DNA from: an uncultured Isosphaeraceae bacterium
GTDB lineage: Bacteria; Planctomycetota; Planctomycetia; Isosphaerales; Isosphaeraceae
Direction: 5' to 3'
DNA length: 64,000 nt
Assembly (NCBI GenBank): GCA_945957605.1
Contig: CAMFLR010000001.1
Coordinates: 1 to 64,000 of the forward strand
Positions 54,013 through 63,504 of the stretch are shown in pieces. Within the stretch, counting starts at the first letter, position 1. Each line of letters begins with the position of its first letter. The notes under the pieces are model-generated. The model worked only from the letters and a program-made list of their open reading frames with translations, did no database searches and had not been told where the DNA came from. Both the position numbers and the translations under genes were made by a program.

Positions 54013-54723
54013 TCAGGAATCGAGCCGAGCTCTCAAGTCTGCGAGAAAAATCCGCACCGAAGCGATGAACGGTGGCAATTGCTGGTCCTGATCTGCTCGA
54101 TCTTTGCAACCGACAAACTCCGCGATGGCGATTTCTTGCACCCTGATTTCGGGGAAGTTGGAAAGCCGTTCGGCGGTCATTCGCGCGTATCGCAGGCACC
54201 AGGAGAGCGAGAATAGTCCATCGAACCGAGTCGCTTCGGTGGCGACGGCCCGCCCTGCCCTGTGGGTAATCCGAGCAAGCGGCGAGAATCCGGCGGCGTT
54301 CAAATCAGGGGCGATTTCAACCGCAACCTTCGCAAGAAACTGGCGACAATGACTGTTCGGCGTGAAGAGCTCAGCCTTGCGAAGATCGGCTGCGCGGGCG
54401 AGTTCGAGCGCTTTTTTCTCGCGATCCGCCTGACGACACGCCCGGCATTGCGAGGCGGTCGAGAAGATGTCGCCTTTTGCAACTTCATACCACCATTGCT
54501 GTTGCGCAGCGGTCCAGAGTTGAGGCACTCCGCATGATCGGCAATTGAAGGCGTAATCGAGGTAGTAACCGCGAGTGAGAAATTCCGGCGGATTGTACGT
54601 GCTTTTGGGGGCGAGTTTGGTCGGGTCGACGGGGATTCCCTGGGCGCGTGCCTCGCGCTCATCCTGCTCAGCACGCGCTTTTAGTCGGGCCGCACGTTCT
54701 TCGTGACGCCGTTTTCTGGTCAT
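54013..54723 (-). CDS. zinc-ribbon protein of unknown role (zf-trcl-like)
   Basis: 236 residues. It has a charged helical N-terminus (RHEERAARLKARAEQDEREA) and then YYLDYAFNCRSCGVPQLWTA with a distal SQCRACRQADREKKALE. The pairs Cys61/Cys64 and Cys93/Cys96 look like a four-cysteine zinc ribbon. The C-terminal half is helical and unrecognised. It resembles the 'probable zinc-ribbon' group that carries the YxDYxFxCRxCG motif. It is the last of three minus-strand genes (MFS, unknown, this), 39 bases after its neighbour. Confidence 0.78.
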   Translation of the reverse strand: MTRKRRHEERAARLKARAEQDEREARAQGIPVDPTKLAPKSTYNPPEFLTRGYYLDYAFNCRSCGVPQLWTAAQQQWWYEVAKGDIFSTASQCRACRQADREKKALELARAADLRKAELFTPNSHCRQFLAKVAVEIAPDLNAAGFSPLARITHRAGRAVATEATRFDGLFSLSWCLRYARMTAERLSNFPEIRVQEIAIAEFVGCKDRADQDQQLPPFIASVRIFLADLRARLDS

Positions 54724-54762
54724 GGGCTCAAAGACACACGCCGACCGCGAGAGTTCGCTGCG

Positions 54763-55374
54763 TCAGGCATGGCGGCGGTGCTTGACTTCGCCCCGCACGA
54801 AATGGTTCAACTCGTCGGGATTGTCGAGATCGAGCTCGAAAGGCATCCACTTGCCGTTCGACTCGTCGAGGATCGCTGCGGCCGACTTGCCTGAAAGATC
54901 CCAGGCTGGGTCGGTCCAGATCAGGCGATCGTGCTCGTTGGTGAAGCCTAGACCGTCCCACTGGCCGATCCCGCCCACCGCGTTTCGAAGCGCGGTGCGA
55001 ACGGCGAAGACAGCCTGGAACGCCTCGGGGTCGTCACCCATCGAGTCGGGATAAATGCGGATCGCGTAGATCGCGCGGACGCCTTCGAGATAGTCGGCAA
55101 GCCAGCGGACGGCCGAGGGCGGCCCGCCGGTTTCGAGTCTGTCGATGAACTCGGCGACTTCTTCGGCGCCTAGAGTATTCGGGCCAACCGGGTTACGTTC
55201 GACCGTTGCCCAGACGTGCTGGTTTTCGTTCGAGACGGGCCCGATCGCCAGGTAATTCCCGAGCATCCCCGGATGGTCGACCGACCAGACCGCGCCGGTT
55301 GTGGCGGCGCGCTGAAGATCGACGAGCGGGATCGTGCGGTCGCTCAGGGTTAACAGGCGAAGGTAGTCACCCAT
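54763..55374 (-). CDS. unrecognised soluble acidic protein
   Basis: 203 residues, with no signal peptide or membrane segment. Notable features are IPLVDLQRAATTGAVWSVDH, AVRWLADYLEGVRAIYAIRI, TNEHDRLIWTDPAWDLSGK and an acidic-aromatic ending. It looks like a globular cytoplasmic alpha/beta protein. It overlaps the MFS transporter stop by eight bases and is therefore probably co-translated with it. I cannot assign a function. Confidence 0.75.
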   Translation of the reverse strand: MGDYLRLLTLSDRTIPLVDLQRAATTGAVWSVDHPGMLGNYLAIGPVSNENQHVWATVERNPVGPNTLGAEEVAEFIDRLETGGPPSAVRWLADYLEGVRAIYAIRIYPDSMGDDPEAFQAVFAVRTALRNAVGGIGQWDGLGFTNEHDRLIWTDPAWDLSGKSAAAILDESNGKWMPFELDLDNPDELNHFVRGEVKHRRHA

Positions 55375-56668
55375 CGGCCGACTCCATCGCGTAGGGCCTC
55401 ACAGCGGCGGCGACCGAACGCGTCTCTTCTCGCGAGTCTCGGCGCGAGAGTGGAACTGGCAAGCGCGAAGCGAGACGTCCCGCCGCGCCAACGCTCGGAC
55501 GAAATCCCATGATGAAAAAGACTATCAATCCTACATGAATCAGACAAGGGATTTGGAACACTGCTGCGTAATTGCCTTCGAATCGCGTCTGCAATTCACC
55601 TGAAAGCAAACTACCAAGCAATGCACCCAAGCCTGAAGTCACTGTGGTATTCAACGCTTGCGCGCTGGCCCGGCGGTCGTCGGCCGCGCGGCTATCGAGA
55701 AACACCTGACCGCCAACTGTAAAGCAGGCAATACCAATGCCGTGCAGCGGAATCCCGCCAAGTGCAATCCAGAGCGGCGGACTGAGGCTGAGAGTCCCGA
55801 ATCGAACGAGCCACGCGAGCAGTCCGAGACCGAGCGTCACCTTGTAACCGAAGCGTCGCATGAAAAATGGCATAACTGCGAGCGCGATGATCTCAGGAAC
55901 CTGGCCCGCGGTCAGTACTGTGGGAGTCCATGCGCGACTCAGTCCCAGCGATTCAAGGTACGGCGGCATCGCCTGAAAAACGAAGGGCGTGGTGAGTGCG
56001 ACCATGAACGCAGTAATGAGGTAAACGCCGACCGCAGGAGTGCGAATCAACTGCATCGCACCGGCGAGGCTCTTGGCGCCCGGGCGCGTAGCAAGCGGTG
56101 GGGTGTGGGGTAGAAAAAGGGAGAAGACGGCGAATACCGCCGAGAGTGCGGAGGCGATCCAGAATGCCTCGAACGCACCGGAGTGGGTTCGGCCTCGGCT
56201 GAACCAGGCGATGGAAAACGAGACGAGCCAGCCGACGAGCATCCAGCCGATGGTACCCCAGAGCCGGATCCGGCCAAATTCGGTCTGGGGATTGCGAAGG
56301 TTGCGGAGGGCGATCGACGCGGCGATGCCGTACGTCGGCGCTGTGATGAGCCAGTAGACCATCATCAGCGCGAAGATGGCGATCGATGTTCCCAGCCAGC
56401 CGAATGCCATCGCCAAGAGAAATATCGTGCTGATTCCCGCGCAGAGGGCGAGATAATGTTGCGAAGCCATCCGGCGATCGACGAGCGCACCGGCTCCCAG
56501 CGACGTGACAATTGCCGCGATCGGGTAGGTCGCGAAAATCCATCCGCGCTCACGCCCGGTGAAGCCCATGTCGGCGAGGTGGAGCGCAAAAATAGGCCAC
56601 CACGCCCCCTGGATTGCATAGATTAAGGCCATCATGGCCGCAAGGCGAATCCGAACACTCCGATTCAT
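55367..56668 (-). CDS. MFS transporter of the nucleoside:H+ symporter/NupG-like group
   Basis: 433 residues from ATG 56668 with about 12 membrane helices. Features are IQGAWWPIFALHLADMGFTG, the A-like loop YPIAAIVTSLGAGALVDRRM, RIRLWGTIGWMLVGWLV (the NupG-type G-W motif) and FLDSRAADDRRASAQALNTT. It probably imports a nucleoside or sugar by proton symport; specificity is unknown. The C-terminal 45 residues are basic and disordered. A longer frame from 56725 has no site. It heads a minus-strand trio. Confidence 0.88.
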   Translation of the reverse strand: MNRSVRIRLAAMMALIYAIQGAWWPIFALHLADMGFTGRERGWIFATYPIAAIVTSLGAGALVDRRMASQHYLALCAGISTIFLLAMAFGWLGTSIAIFALMMVYWLITAPTYGIAASIALRNLRNPQTEFGRIRLWGTIGWMLVGWLVSFSIAWFSRGRTHSGAFEAFWIASALSAVFAVFSLFLPHTPPLATRPGAKSLAGAMQLIRTPAVGVYLITAFMVALTTPFVFQAMPPYLESLGLSRAWTPTVLTAGQVPEIIALAVMPFFMRRFGYKVTLGLGLLAWLVRFGTLSLSPPLWIALGGIPLHGIGIACFTVGGQVFLDSRAADDRRASAQALNTTVTSGLGALLGSLLSGELQTRFEGNYAAVFQIPCLIHVGLIVFFIMGFRPSVGAAGRLASRLPVPLSRRDSREETRSVAAAVRPYAMESADG

Positions 56669-56851
56669 CAAACGCTCTCGCAGGTTAGTCTCGACTGGCT
56701 GCACCAATTGTAGAGCGCAGGGCAATTTTGACGAAGCTCAGTCCGCGAACTGTCCGGAAACGGTCCAGAGCGATAGGATGAGTTTTGACGCGGACCCGGT
56801 TTCATACGCCGGGCTGAGTGAACTTGCCGCTCCCCCAGGACGCAAGAAACC

Positions 56852-59800
56852 ATGAGCAAGCCCGTCACAACTGCCGATTCACCTCGACCCCGATCACGCC
56901 TGCGCAGGCTGATTTTGGCCGCGTTTGGTGTGCTGATTCTCATACCCGTCGGTTTGATCATTGCACTTCCCAACCTGCTCAACACGGGTGCGGGAAATCG
57001 GTTCGTCGCGCGCCGGCTCGATGCGGCATTCGCGCCGGGACACCTTCAATTCGATACGATCCGGTTTGCGTGGTTCAGCCCGACGCGACTGAGCAATGTT
57101 TCGCTTTATGATCCCGACAACAAGCGAGTCGTGACCGCGCCAAGCGCGACACTTTCACCTACGTTCTGGAACCTCGTTCGCAAACCGAAACGGCTCGGAA
57201 TTCTCGATCTTCAAAACGCACGGTTCGATGTCGCGCGGACCGCCGCCGGCCACATTGACCTCGCAGATGCGCTCGAGGGAATCTTTCGCTCGCCCGATCC
57301 CGAACGCGATCTGACGATTCGCGCCACCGACGCCCGAATCTCATTGACGGCGCCGGCATTGAAGTCGCCGATTGTGCCCGATCGCATGAACCTCGACGTG
57401 CAAATTCGCCCCTTACCTTTGACGCTTGCATGGTCGGTTGAGTTGCAAAGTGGTCCAACAGGGTCGATCGCAATTTCCGGCGAATTCGACCGCTGGCGGA
57501 CGACGTCGCAAATCAAAGAGCAGCCTGATATCGACGTGAACGTCACGGCGAAACACTGGCCGTTCCAGCTTGATCTGCCGAGCACGAATTTGAAGGGCGT
57601 TTTCGCGGGCGGGTTCAAGGCCGCCCGGAAGTCGGGAGCCTGGGCGTCGACCGGCGGTGCGGAGTTACCCGAACTGGTGGCGTTGCTTGCGAGCAAACCG
57701 GCCGACCCGATCTCGCTTGAAAACTTGACCGCGAACTGGGACGTGAAGCACGCGAGCGAGACGTGGACGTTTGACCGTCTGAGCCTCAAGAGTCCGATCG
57801 GCTGGATTGAATCGAGCCAAACCATTCCGCTCAGGGCCGATCGTCCGACCAAGATTTCCGGCGAACTGGATCTCGCCGCAGGTGCGCGCGTGTTTGGCAA
57901 GTTACTGGGCTTGCGCGAGGGATTGGTCGTCGATCGGGGCATCGCGAGGCTTGCTGTTGAGTCGCGTTCCAATGATGGACGCGCGAGTTGGTCGGTTGAC
58001 GCGACGCTCGCCGACCTTGCCGCTCATCTCGATGGCAAGGCGATCGGACTCAAAGAGCCAGCCAAAATCTCAGCTTCGGTTCAGCCGGTCGACAACGGCA
58101 TGAAGCTCGAGCGAATGGTCGTCAAAACGTCGTTTCTCGACGTGAGCGGGAGCGGTGACCTTGACGCTGGGATCAATGTGGCGGGCAAGATCGACCTCAC
58201 GAGGCTAAAAGCCCAGCTCGCCGATTGGTTCGAGCTGAAGTCGTTCGACGTTGCTGGTCAGGGTGACTGGATCGCGTCTTATAAACGGGCCGGCGAGACT
58301 TATTCGACCGACTCGCGGCTAGCGATCAAGGGGTTCAAGCTGAGCGGCGTGAGCGAGACCGATCTCGAAGCCGCCGAGGCGGTGTTCAACTTCGCGGGAA
58401 CAGGCCAGGCCGATGCTTCTGGCATTCCGAAGTCACTTGCGAAGGGAAGCCTCGTTGTTGATGCCGGGAGCCTGAACGCCCGCGCCGAAGTAACGCCTGA
58501 TGGTCCTGGGACTTTGGTTCAAGCCAGTGCCAAAGTTCCCGCACGTCTCTTTGACCGGCCGTCGGCAGTTGAAGTTGGTTTCAACGGCAAGTTCGATCAA
58601 CCGACCAGGCGCCTCGACATCGAATCGCTCGCATTCACGGCGCGGGCAACGCAGGAAGGTGTGCAGGTCGCCCCCTGGACAACCTCGGTGAAGGGGAAAC
58701 TCGACCTGAACGCGGGGACGCTCGTTCTGTCGCGCTTCTTGCCCGAGAGCAGCGGTCGCGGGTTTGAGCTCGGCGATGAAGGAATACGCGTCGAAGGGCT
58801 CGGTCAACCTGCCACAAAGCTTCACGTGAATGCGGCTTACGGTGGAGATGTTGCAGCGTTCGAGTCGCAGCTTGCGAGCTGGATGGACCGGCCGTCGCGT
58901 GACTTGCGCGGCACCTGGCGCGGTGGGTTACAGGTTGAGCCGTCGCCCGACGGTCTCGCATTTCAAACGTCCGTGCGGCTGGATGATCTCTCGTGGGTCG
59001 GCTCGAACGGCGAACGGCAGAAGGCAGAGACGCGTTTGGGTTTGAGTTCCAAGGGCGACATTAGTAAGCGTGAAGAGCGGATCGATGTGCACGAATTCCG
59101 GGCCGAGTTGCCGTTCCTGGCGATCAAGGGGCACGGTTCGGTGAGCGACTGGAAGCGTTCTGCGAATCTCGACTTGCGCGGAGAAATCGCCCCGGATTGG
59201 CAAGCCGCCACGCGCTGGCTCGCGGCGCGTTATGAGCCGCAGGCAAGGATCGACGGCAAGTCGAGCGAGTTCCACGTCAAAGGCTCGCTCCGCGGCGGCA
59301 AGGGCGACTTGCCGATCGAAGCCCATCTGGCGCTTGAGGTTCAGGAAGCGGACCTGTTCGGCATGCAGCTTGGCGCGACGCCGATTCACGTCCACTCGCG
59401 CGCTGGGGAGATTTCGATCGACGACATCAACACGACGCTGAACGGCGGCAAGCTCCACCTCGAACCGCTTTTGGAGCGAACCAAGGACGGCGGTCAAATG
59501 CTTGTGCTCGACGATGGTTCGAGCCTGACGAACGCACGGATCAATGACGAGGTTTCGCATCGCGTGTTGTCTTTCGTCGCGCCGGTGCTCGATGATGCAA
59601 CTCGTGCTTCAGGAACGGTTTCTTTCGACTTGAAGCGGGCCGAGTTCCCGCTGAACTCGCAAGTGAGCAAGAAGACGAACGTGACCGGATCGGTCGTGTT
59701 CCAGGACGTGGAGTTCGCGCCGGGTCCGCTTGCCGATCAACTGATCGGTCTGGTTGCGCCGGGGAAGCTCAACAGCGTGCGGCTGAATGAGCCGGTGTTT

Positions 59801-60271
59801 TTGTCGATCGCTGACGGGCGGATCAACCAACGGGGGCTGGCGCTTCCGCTGGGTAAGGTCGCACGCTTAGAAATGGAAGGCTGGGTCGATTTCGACAAGA
59901 ACATCAACGTCATCGCCAGCATCCCATTCAATCCCGAGCTTGCCGGCAACAGCCGCTTCCTGAACACTCTGGTGTCGGGGACCCGGATTCAGATCCCAAT
60001 CACCGGCACGCTTGATAAGCCCAAGATCGATGGTGCAGCCATGGGCGCTGCCATGAAAGACGTGGGAAGAAACTTGCTCGACCGCGCGGTTGTTCCGGGT
60101 CTTTTTGACCTGATTACCGAAGCTGCCAAGCCCAAACCACGCGACCCCAACGCCCCCCCTCCTCCACCCCGAATGACCCCCGCGCAGCGGAAGGCCCAGC
60201 GCGTCGAAAAACAGAATGAACGTAGGCGTCTTCGCGGTTTGCCACCCCTGCCCGTCCCCGATGCGCCGTGA
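56852..60271 (+). CDS. AsmA-like giant envelope protein
   Basis: 1139 residues. It has a basic cytoplasmic N-terminus, one membrane anchor at about 17-39 (LRRLILAAFGVLILIPVGLI), then over a thousand residues of repeated beta structure. Short units recur throughout (LDLQNARFDVARTAAGHIDL, VDVNAKHWPF-type, ADLAAHLDGKAIGLKEP). An AsmA C-terminal region follows (NSVRLNEPVFLSIADGRINQ, RLEMEGWVDFDKNINVIASI, TRIQIPITGTLDKPKID). The tail is Pro/Arg/Lys-rich. AsmA proteins bridge the periplasm and are implicated in lipid transport or outer membrane assembly. It is monocistronic with a good terminator downstream. Confidence 0.88.
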   Translation: MSKPVTTADSPRPRSRLRRLILAAFGVLILIPVGLIIALPNLLNTGAGNRFVARRLDAAFAPGHLQFDTIRFAWFSPTRLSNVSLYDPDNKRVVTAPSATLSPTFWNLVRKPKRLGILDLQNARFDVARTAAGHIDLADALEGIFRSPDPERDLTIRATDARISLTAPALKSPIVPDRMNLDVQIRPLPLTLAWSVELQSGPTGSIAISGEFDRWRTTSQIKEQPDIDVNVTAKHWPFQLDLPSTNLKGVFAGGFKAARKSGAWASTGGAELPELVALLASKPADPISLENLTANWDVKHASETWTFDRLSLKSPIGWIESSQTIPLRADRPTKISGELDLAAGARVFGKLLGLREGLVVDRGIARLAVESRSNDGRASWSVDATLADLAAHLDGKAIGLKEPAKISASVQPVDNGMKLERMVVKTSFLDVSGSGDLDAGINVAGKIDLTRLKAQLADWFELKSFDVAGQGDWIASYKRAGETYSTDSRLAIKGFKLSGVSETDLEAAEAVFNFAGTGQADASGIPKSLAKGSLVVDAGSLNARAEVTPDGPGTLVQASAKVPARLFDRPSAVEVGFNGKFDQPTRRLDIESLAFTARATQEGVQVAPWTTSVKGKLDLNAGTLVLSRFLPESSGRGFELGDEGIRVEGLGQPATKLHVNAAYGGDVAAFESQLASWMDRPSRDLRGTWRGGLQVEPSPDGLAFQTSVRLDDLSWVGSNGERQKAETRLGLSSKGDISKREERIDVHEFRAELPFLAIKGHGSVSDWKRSANLDLRGEIAPDWQAATRWLAARYEPQARIDGKSSEFHVKGSLRGGKGDLPIEAHLALEVQEADLFGMQLGATPIHVHSRAGEISIDDINTTLNGGKLHLEPLLERTKDGGQMLVLDDGSSLTNARINDEVSHRVLSFVAPVLDDATRASGTVSFDLKRAEFPLNSQVSKKTNVTGSVVFQDVEFAPGPLADQLIGLVAPGKLNSVRLNEPVFLSIADGRINQRGLALPLGKVARLEMEGWVDFDKNINVIASIPFNPELAGNSRFLNTLVSGTRIQIPITGTLDKPKIDGAAMGAAMKDVGRNLLDRAVVPGLFDLITEAAKPKPRDPNAPPPPPRMTPAQRKAQRVEKQNERRRLRGLPPLPVPDAP

Positions 60272-60349
60272 TCGGAAATTGTGACCGACTGTTCATTCAC
60301 ACTTCTGCAACTTCTGTTCCATTGCGCACTCTGGGCAGCATACTGCGCG

Positions 60350-60392
60350 GTGGTCTGGAGGCTGACTTGAGGTCAGACCACGGTGATTTTTT
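60350..60392 (+). terminator. Rho-independent terminator after the AsmA-like gene
   Basis: GTGGTCTG pairs with CAGACCAC around a 16-base loop, followed after four bases by ATTTTTT. An inner CTGAC/GTCAG stem competes with the outer one. It lies 79 bases past the stop codon. Confidence 0.6.
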
Positions 60393-60735
60393 GCGCGATT
60401 CTTTCACAAAAAAACGAAATCCTTCGTGTTGAATCTGCTCAACAGTCGCGCAACATCGAATGAACTGAGTGAGTGCTGTAAGCGTTTACCTGGAAATAAG
60501 TTGTGCTAAGTGAGTTGGCAGACTTGCCATTGTTCGGTGCGGATTTGGAGCGTCGACGGAAGGTGCTGGCGGGGCACAGGTTTCTTGCATCGCGCTGACC
60601 GACAGGCTAGGATTCGGTCCTTCGCGAACGCCGCCATTTTGCGGGGCGACCGGCTGAGGTAGTGTGGGTCCATTCGGACCGAACCGAGCTGATCGCCACC
60701 GTTCGCGAAGAGTCTCAACCAGAGGAATCATTCCG
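60393..60735. other. intergenic region between AsmA-like gene and small lipoprotein
   Basis: About 340 bases. The first 60 are AT-rich; nothing else is convincing. Possible promoter for the small lipoprotein gene at 60736. Confidence 0.5.
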
Positions 60736-60915
60736 ATGTCGAAGACCGTTCGCAACCTGCTCGCCTCGGCCGCCCTCGTCGCCCCGCTCGTCTTCGTTGG
60801 TTGCGAAGAAGAGAAGAAGCCGGCTGCCCCCAGCACCCCGGCTCCCGCCGCTGGCAAGCCGGCCGACGCCGCCAAGCCGGCCGACGCTGCCAAGCCGGCC
60901 GAAGCCAAGAAGTAA
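60736..60915 (+). CDS. 59-residue lipoprotein with PADAAK repeats
   Basis: From ATG 60736, with AGAGGA at 60721-60726 nine bases upstream. A signal peptide with lipobox FVGC (Cys23) and a Lys/Glu patch (EEEKKP) lead into a Pro/Ala/Lys tail of three near repeats (KPADAA, KPADAA, KPAEAKK). No folded domain is predicted, so the mature protein would be a lipid-anchored, extended, basic peptide. The gene is bounded by its own ribosome site and a strong terminator, so it is probably real and well expressed. A longer frame from 60664 is unlikely. Confidence 0.75.
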   Translation: MSKTVRNLLASAALVAPLVFVGCEEEKKPAAPSTPAPAAGKPADAAKPADAAKPAEAKK

Positions 60916-60958
60916 GCAATTTGCCTGAGAAGGCCGGCGCAAGCTGGCCATATCACAC

Positions 60959-60994
60959 AGAACCCCGCGCTGATGTCCATCGGCGTGGGGTTCT
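60959..60994 (+). terminator. Rho-independent terminator after the small lipoprotein gene
   Basis: A stem of about 17 pairs: AGAACCCC-GCGCTGATG with CATCGGCGT-GGGGTTCT and a two-base loop, with three wobble or mismatched positions. It is followed by TGCATTTC. It lies 43 bases past the stop. Confidence 0.72.
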
Positions 60995-61110
60995 TGCATT
61001 TCACACGCCAACCTCGATCCGCCTTGTTGGGGCGGTGATCAAAAGGTTACGATCGAAGGGCGTCAAACACGTGGTGCGGCTAACTTGGCGAGTGGGTTGA
61101 GGTTTCTGGA

Positions 61111-62208
61111 ATGAGCCGGGTCGTTCTGGCGATGAGCGGCGGGGTCGATAGCTCCGTCGCAGCACACTTGTTGAAAGAAGCCGGCCACGAGGTGATCGGC
61201 CTGTTCATGCGCACGGGTGCCCATGGCGACTCGCTCGAACGCCGCGCCAAGACATGCTGCAGCGCGACCGATTCACTCGACGCCCAAGCCGTTGCCGATC
61301 GGCTAGATATCCCCTTCTACGCCCTCGACTTCGAACGCGAATTCGCCCGGATCATGGACGACTTCGTCGACGAATACGCCGCCGGCCGCACGCCCAACCC
61401 TTGCGTGATGTGCAACATCTGGCTGAAGTTCGGCAAGCTCTGGGCCTACGGCAAGCAAGTGGGCGCCGACTTCGTTGCGACCGGTCACTACGCACAAATC
61501 GTCAACGATGCGAGTGGCACGCCGCGAATTTCGCGCGGGGCCGATGCGACGAAGGATCAGTCATACGTCCTGTTCGGGCTGCGGAAGGAACTGCTCAAGC
61601 ACGTGCTACTGCCGGTGGGTGGATACGCCAAGTCGGAGATCCGCGCAATCGCCCGCGACAACGATTTGCCGGTGCACGACAAGCCCGATAGCCAGGAAAT
61701 CTGCTTCATTCCCGACGACAACTATCTTCGCTTCGTACGTGAGCGCCGGCCCGAGATTTCTGCGCCCGGCACAATCCAGGACGTCGACGGGACCACCCTT
61801 GCGAACCACGAAGGAATCGAAGGGTTCACGATCGGCCAGCGCCGGGGGTTGGGGATTGCGGTCGGCGAGCCACGCTATGTCGTTCAGATCGAACCACTCT
61901 CACGCACGGTGACTGTTGGCCCTCGCGAAGCGCTCGACCGACCTGGACTCGTCGCCGCCAGATTCAACTGGCAGATCGATCCTCCGAACGCCCCATTGCG
62001 GTGCGAGGCACAAATTCGCGCCCGGCATAAGGCTGTACCCGCAACCGTGGTTCGGCTCGATGACGACGGCGTGCGCGTGATGTTCGACGTCGCGCAGTCG
62101 GCGGTGACTCCGGGACAGGTCGTCACGTTGTATGACGGCGATCTTGTAATCGGTGGCGGCTGGATCGAGGCGGCGGTCGATGCACCGGTTCCGTCGCACC
62201 AAGCTTAG
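61111..62208 (+). CDS. mnmA: tRNA-specific 2-thiouridylase MnmA
   Basis: Thiolates uridine 34 of Glu, Gln and Lys tRNAs with sulfur relayed from a cysteine desulfurase. Motifs are PP-loop MSGGVDSSVAA (SGGVDS at 9-14), NPCVMCN with catalytic Cys98, TGHYAQI, KDQSYVLFGL, SQEICFIPD with the persulfide Cys198 and IGQRRGLGIAVGEP. It has 365 residues, the normal length. ATG 61111 has GAGG about nine bases upstream. Cytoplasmic; stands alone. Confidence 0.97.
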   Translation: MSRVVLAMSGGVDSSVAAHLLKEAGHEVIGLFMRTGAHGDSLERRAKTCCSATDSLDAQAVADRLDIPFYALDFEREFARIMDDFVDEYAAGRTPNPCVMCNIWLKFGKLWAYGKQVGADFVATGHYAQIVNDASGTPRISRGADATKDQSYVLFGLRKELLKHVLLPVGGYAKSEIRAIARDNDLPVHDKPDSQEICFIPDDNYLRFVRERRPEISAPGTIQDVDGTTLANHEGIEGFTIGQRRGLGIAVGEPRYVVQIEPLSRTVTVGPREALDRPGLVAARFNWQIDPPNAPLRCEAQIRARHKAVPATVVRLDDDGVRVMFDVAQSAVTPGQVVTLYDGDLVIGGGWIEAAVDAPVPSHQA

Positions 62209-62304
62209 AACACCGCGCGGTGATTGGAATTGCCGCAAATGGGGCCAGGCCCTAAAATCGTTTCAATGTGACGAGACGGTTGATCGCATTCGGACGCATC
62301 GGCG

Positions 62305-63504
62305 ATGATGCATGCGAATGCAGTTGAGGAAAAGCCTGGTTGCCTCGCGGGTGAACTGCCAATCGATCAGGTTGCGGCCCGCTCCGGAGCGTTCGCCGCA
62401 ATGCCCACCATCAGCCTGATTGTCCTCGACCGCAACGGCCAGTCCACGCCTCGTTTGCAGGTTGACGGATGGGTCGACGCTCTCTCTGGCACCGGTCACT
62501 CGATCGAACTCGTTCGTGTAGGCGCAGACGATAGCTCGTACGCTGCCGATGATTGCTCGTGGGTCGCATCAACGGGCGCCGGTCTCTCACGCGACGCCTT
62601 TCACGGCATGCGCCACTCATCAGGCGACATTTTGATCGTCGTCGACGGCTCACGCGCATTTCCCTCGGCCGACATCGCCAAGATCGCCGGACCGTTACTC
62701 GACGGCGCAGCGCGAGTTGCAGTGGGAGATTGCAAAACGCGAGGATGGCGCAAGCTCGTGCTTGGTGCGCTCTATCCGCTCACCGGTTCCTGGGCCACTT
62801 TCAGTAGCCTGATCGCCATCACACGCGAGGCGTTTCAAGCGATCGAACGAGAAGCCAAACCGGTTGGTACGCGGTTCAGTCTGGAGATTCTCAGCCGAGT
62901 CCGCGAGGGACGCACCGATGTCGAGGTGCGCGGCGATGGAATCTCCGGTTCGTCTACTCTGACGTTCGACGACCTTCGCCATGCCAAGTGGCTGGCCGAT
63001 GATAAGCTGGGCAATCTGTCTCGGCTCATTCAGTTCTGCGTCGTTGGTGCGTCGGGGATGGTTGTCGACCTGACCCTCTATGTCGTCTTCCAGTGGATTT
63101 TCGGTCGCACTGGTTTGACGCGGCAGCCGACTTTCATCGGGCCGACACTCGACCTCGTGGCGGCGCGAGTCTTGGCAGTTTGCGTAGCTTTGATTTGGAA
63201 TTTCACGCTCAATCGACGATTAACTTTCAACTACGCAAAAAAAAGCGCGATCCTTCCGCAATTCGTGACCTATGTTTTAAGTAACGCGCTTGGAATAGCG
63301 TTGAGCCTGACATTGAGTCTGACTTTGCCCGAAATCTCCGGATTCTTTTCCCGACACAAGCTGGCGGCAGCGGTGGTGGGGATCGTTTCGGCGACAGGGG
63401 TGAGTTTCTCGATGTCGCGCTGGTTGGTGTTTCGGCACCGGGCGCCAGCTCCCGAGCTGTCTCCGACGCCGGAAACGCCTGAAGTCTCTGTGCCTTCCGC
63501 ATGA
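62305..63504 (+). CDS. degenerate GT2-like domain fused to GtrA membrane domain
   Basis: 399 residues. The N-terminal half resembles a GT-A glycosyltransferase of the DPM1/GT2 type (ISLIVLDRNGQSTP, MRHSSGDILIVVDGSRAFPS, GARVAVGD-like, FSSLIAITREAFQAI). However, the metal-binding DxD is replaced by VDGSRAF, and the QXXRW motif is absent. The C-terminal half is a GtrA domain with four helices (FCVVGASGMVVDLTLYVVFQ, ARVLAVCVALIWNFTLNRRL, FVTYVLSNALGIALSLTLSL, VSFSMSRWLVFRHR). GtrA proteins flip lipid-linked sugars. A pseudo-enzyme or regulatory role of the first half is inferred. Start is uncertain: ATG 62401 has GGAG eleven bases upstream and matches the MPTISLI start of relatives. Confidence 0.82.
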   Translation: MMHANAVEEKPGCLAGELPIDQVAARSGAFAAMPTISLIVLDRNGQSTPRLQVDGWVDALSGTGHSIELVRVGADDSSYAADDCSWVASTGAGLSRDAFHGMRHSSGDILIVVDGSRAFPSADIAKIAGPLLDGAARVAVGDCKTRGWRKLVLGALYPLTGSWATFSSLIAITREAFQAIEREAKPVGTRFSLEILSRVREGRTDVEVRGDGISGSSTLTFDDLRHAKWLADDKLGNLSRLIQFCVVGASGMVVDLTLYVVFQWIFGRTGLTRQPTFIGPTLDLVAARVLAVCVALIWNFTLNRRLTFNYAKKSAILPQFVTYVLSNALGIALSLTLSLTLPEISGFFSRHKLAAAVVGIVSATGVSFSMSRWLVFRHRAPAPELSPTPETPEVSVPSA

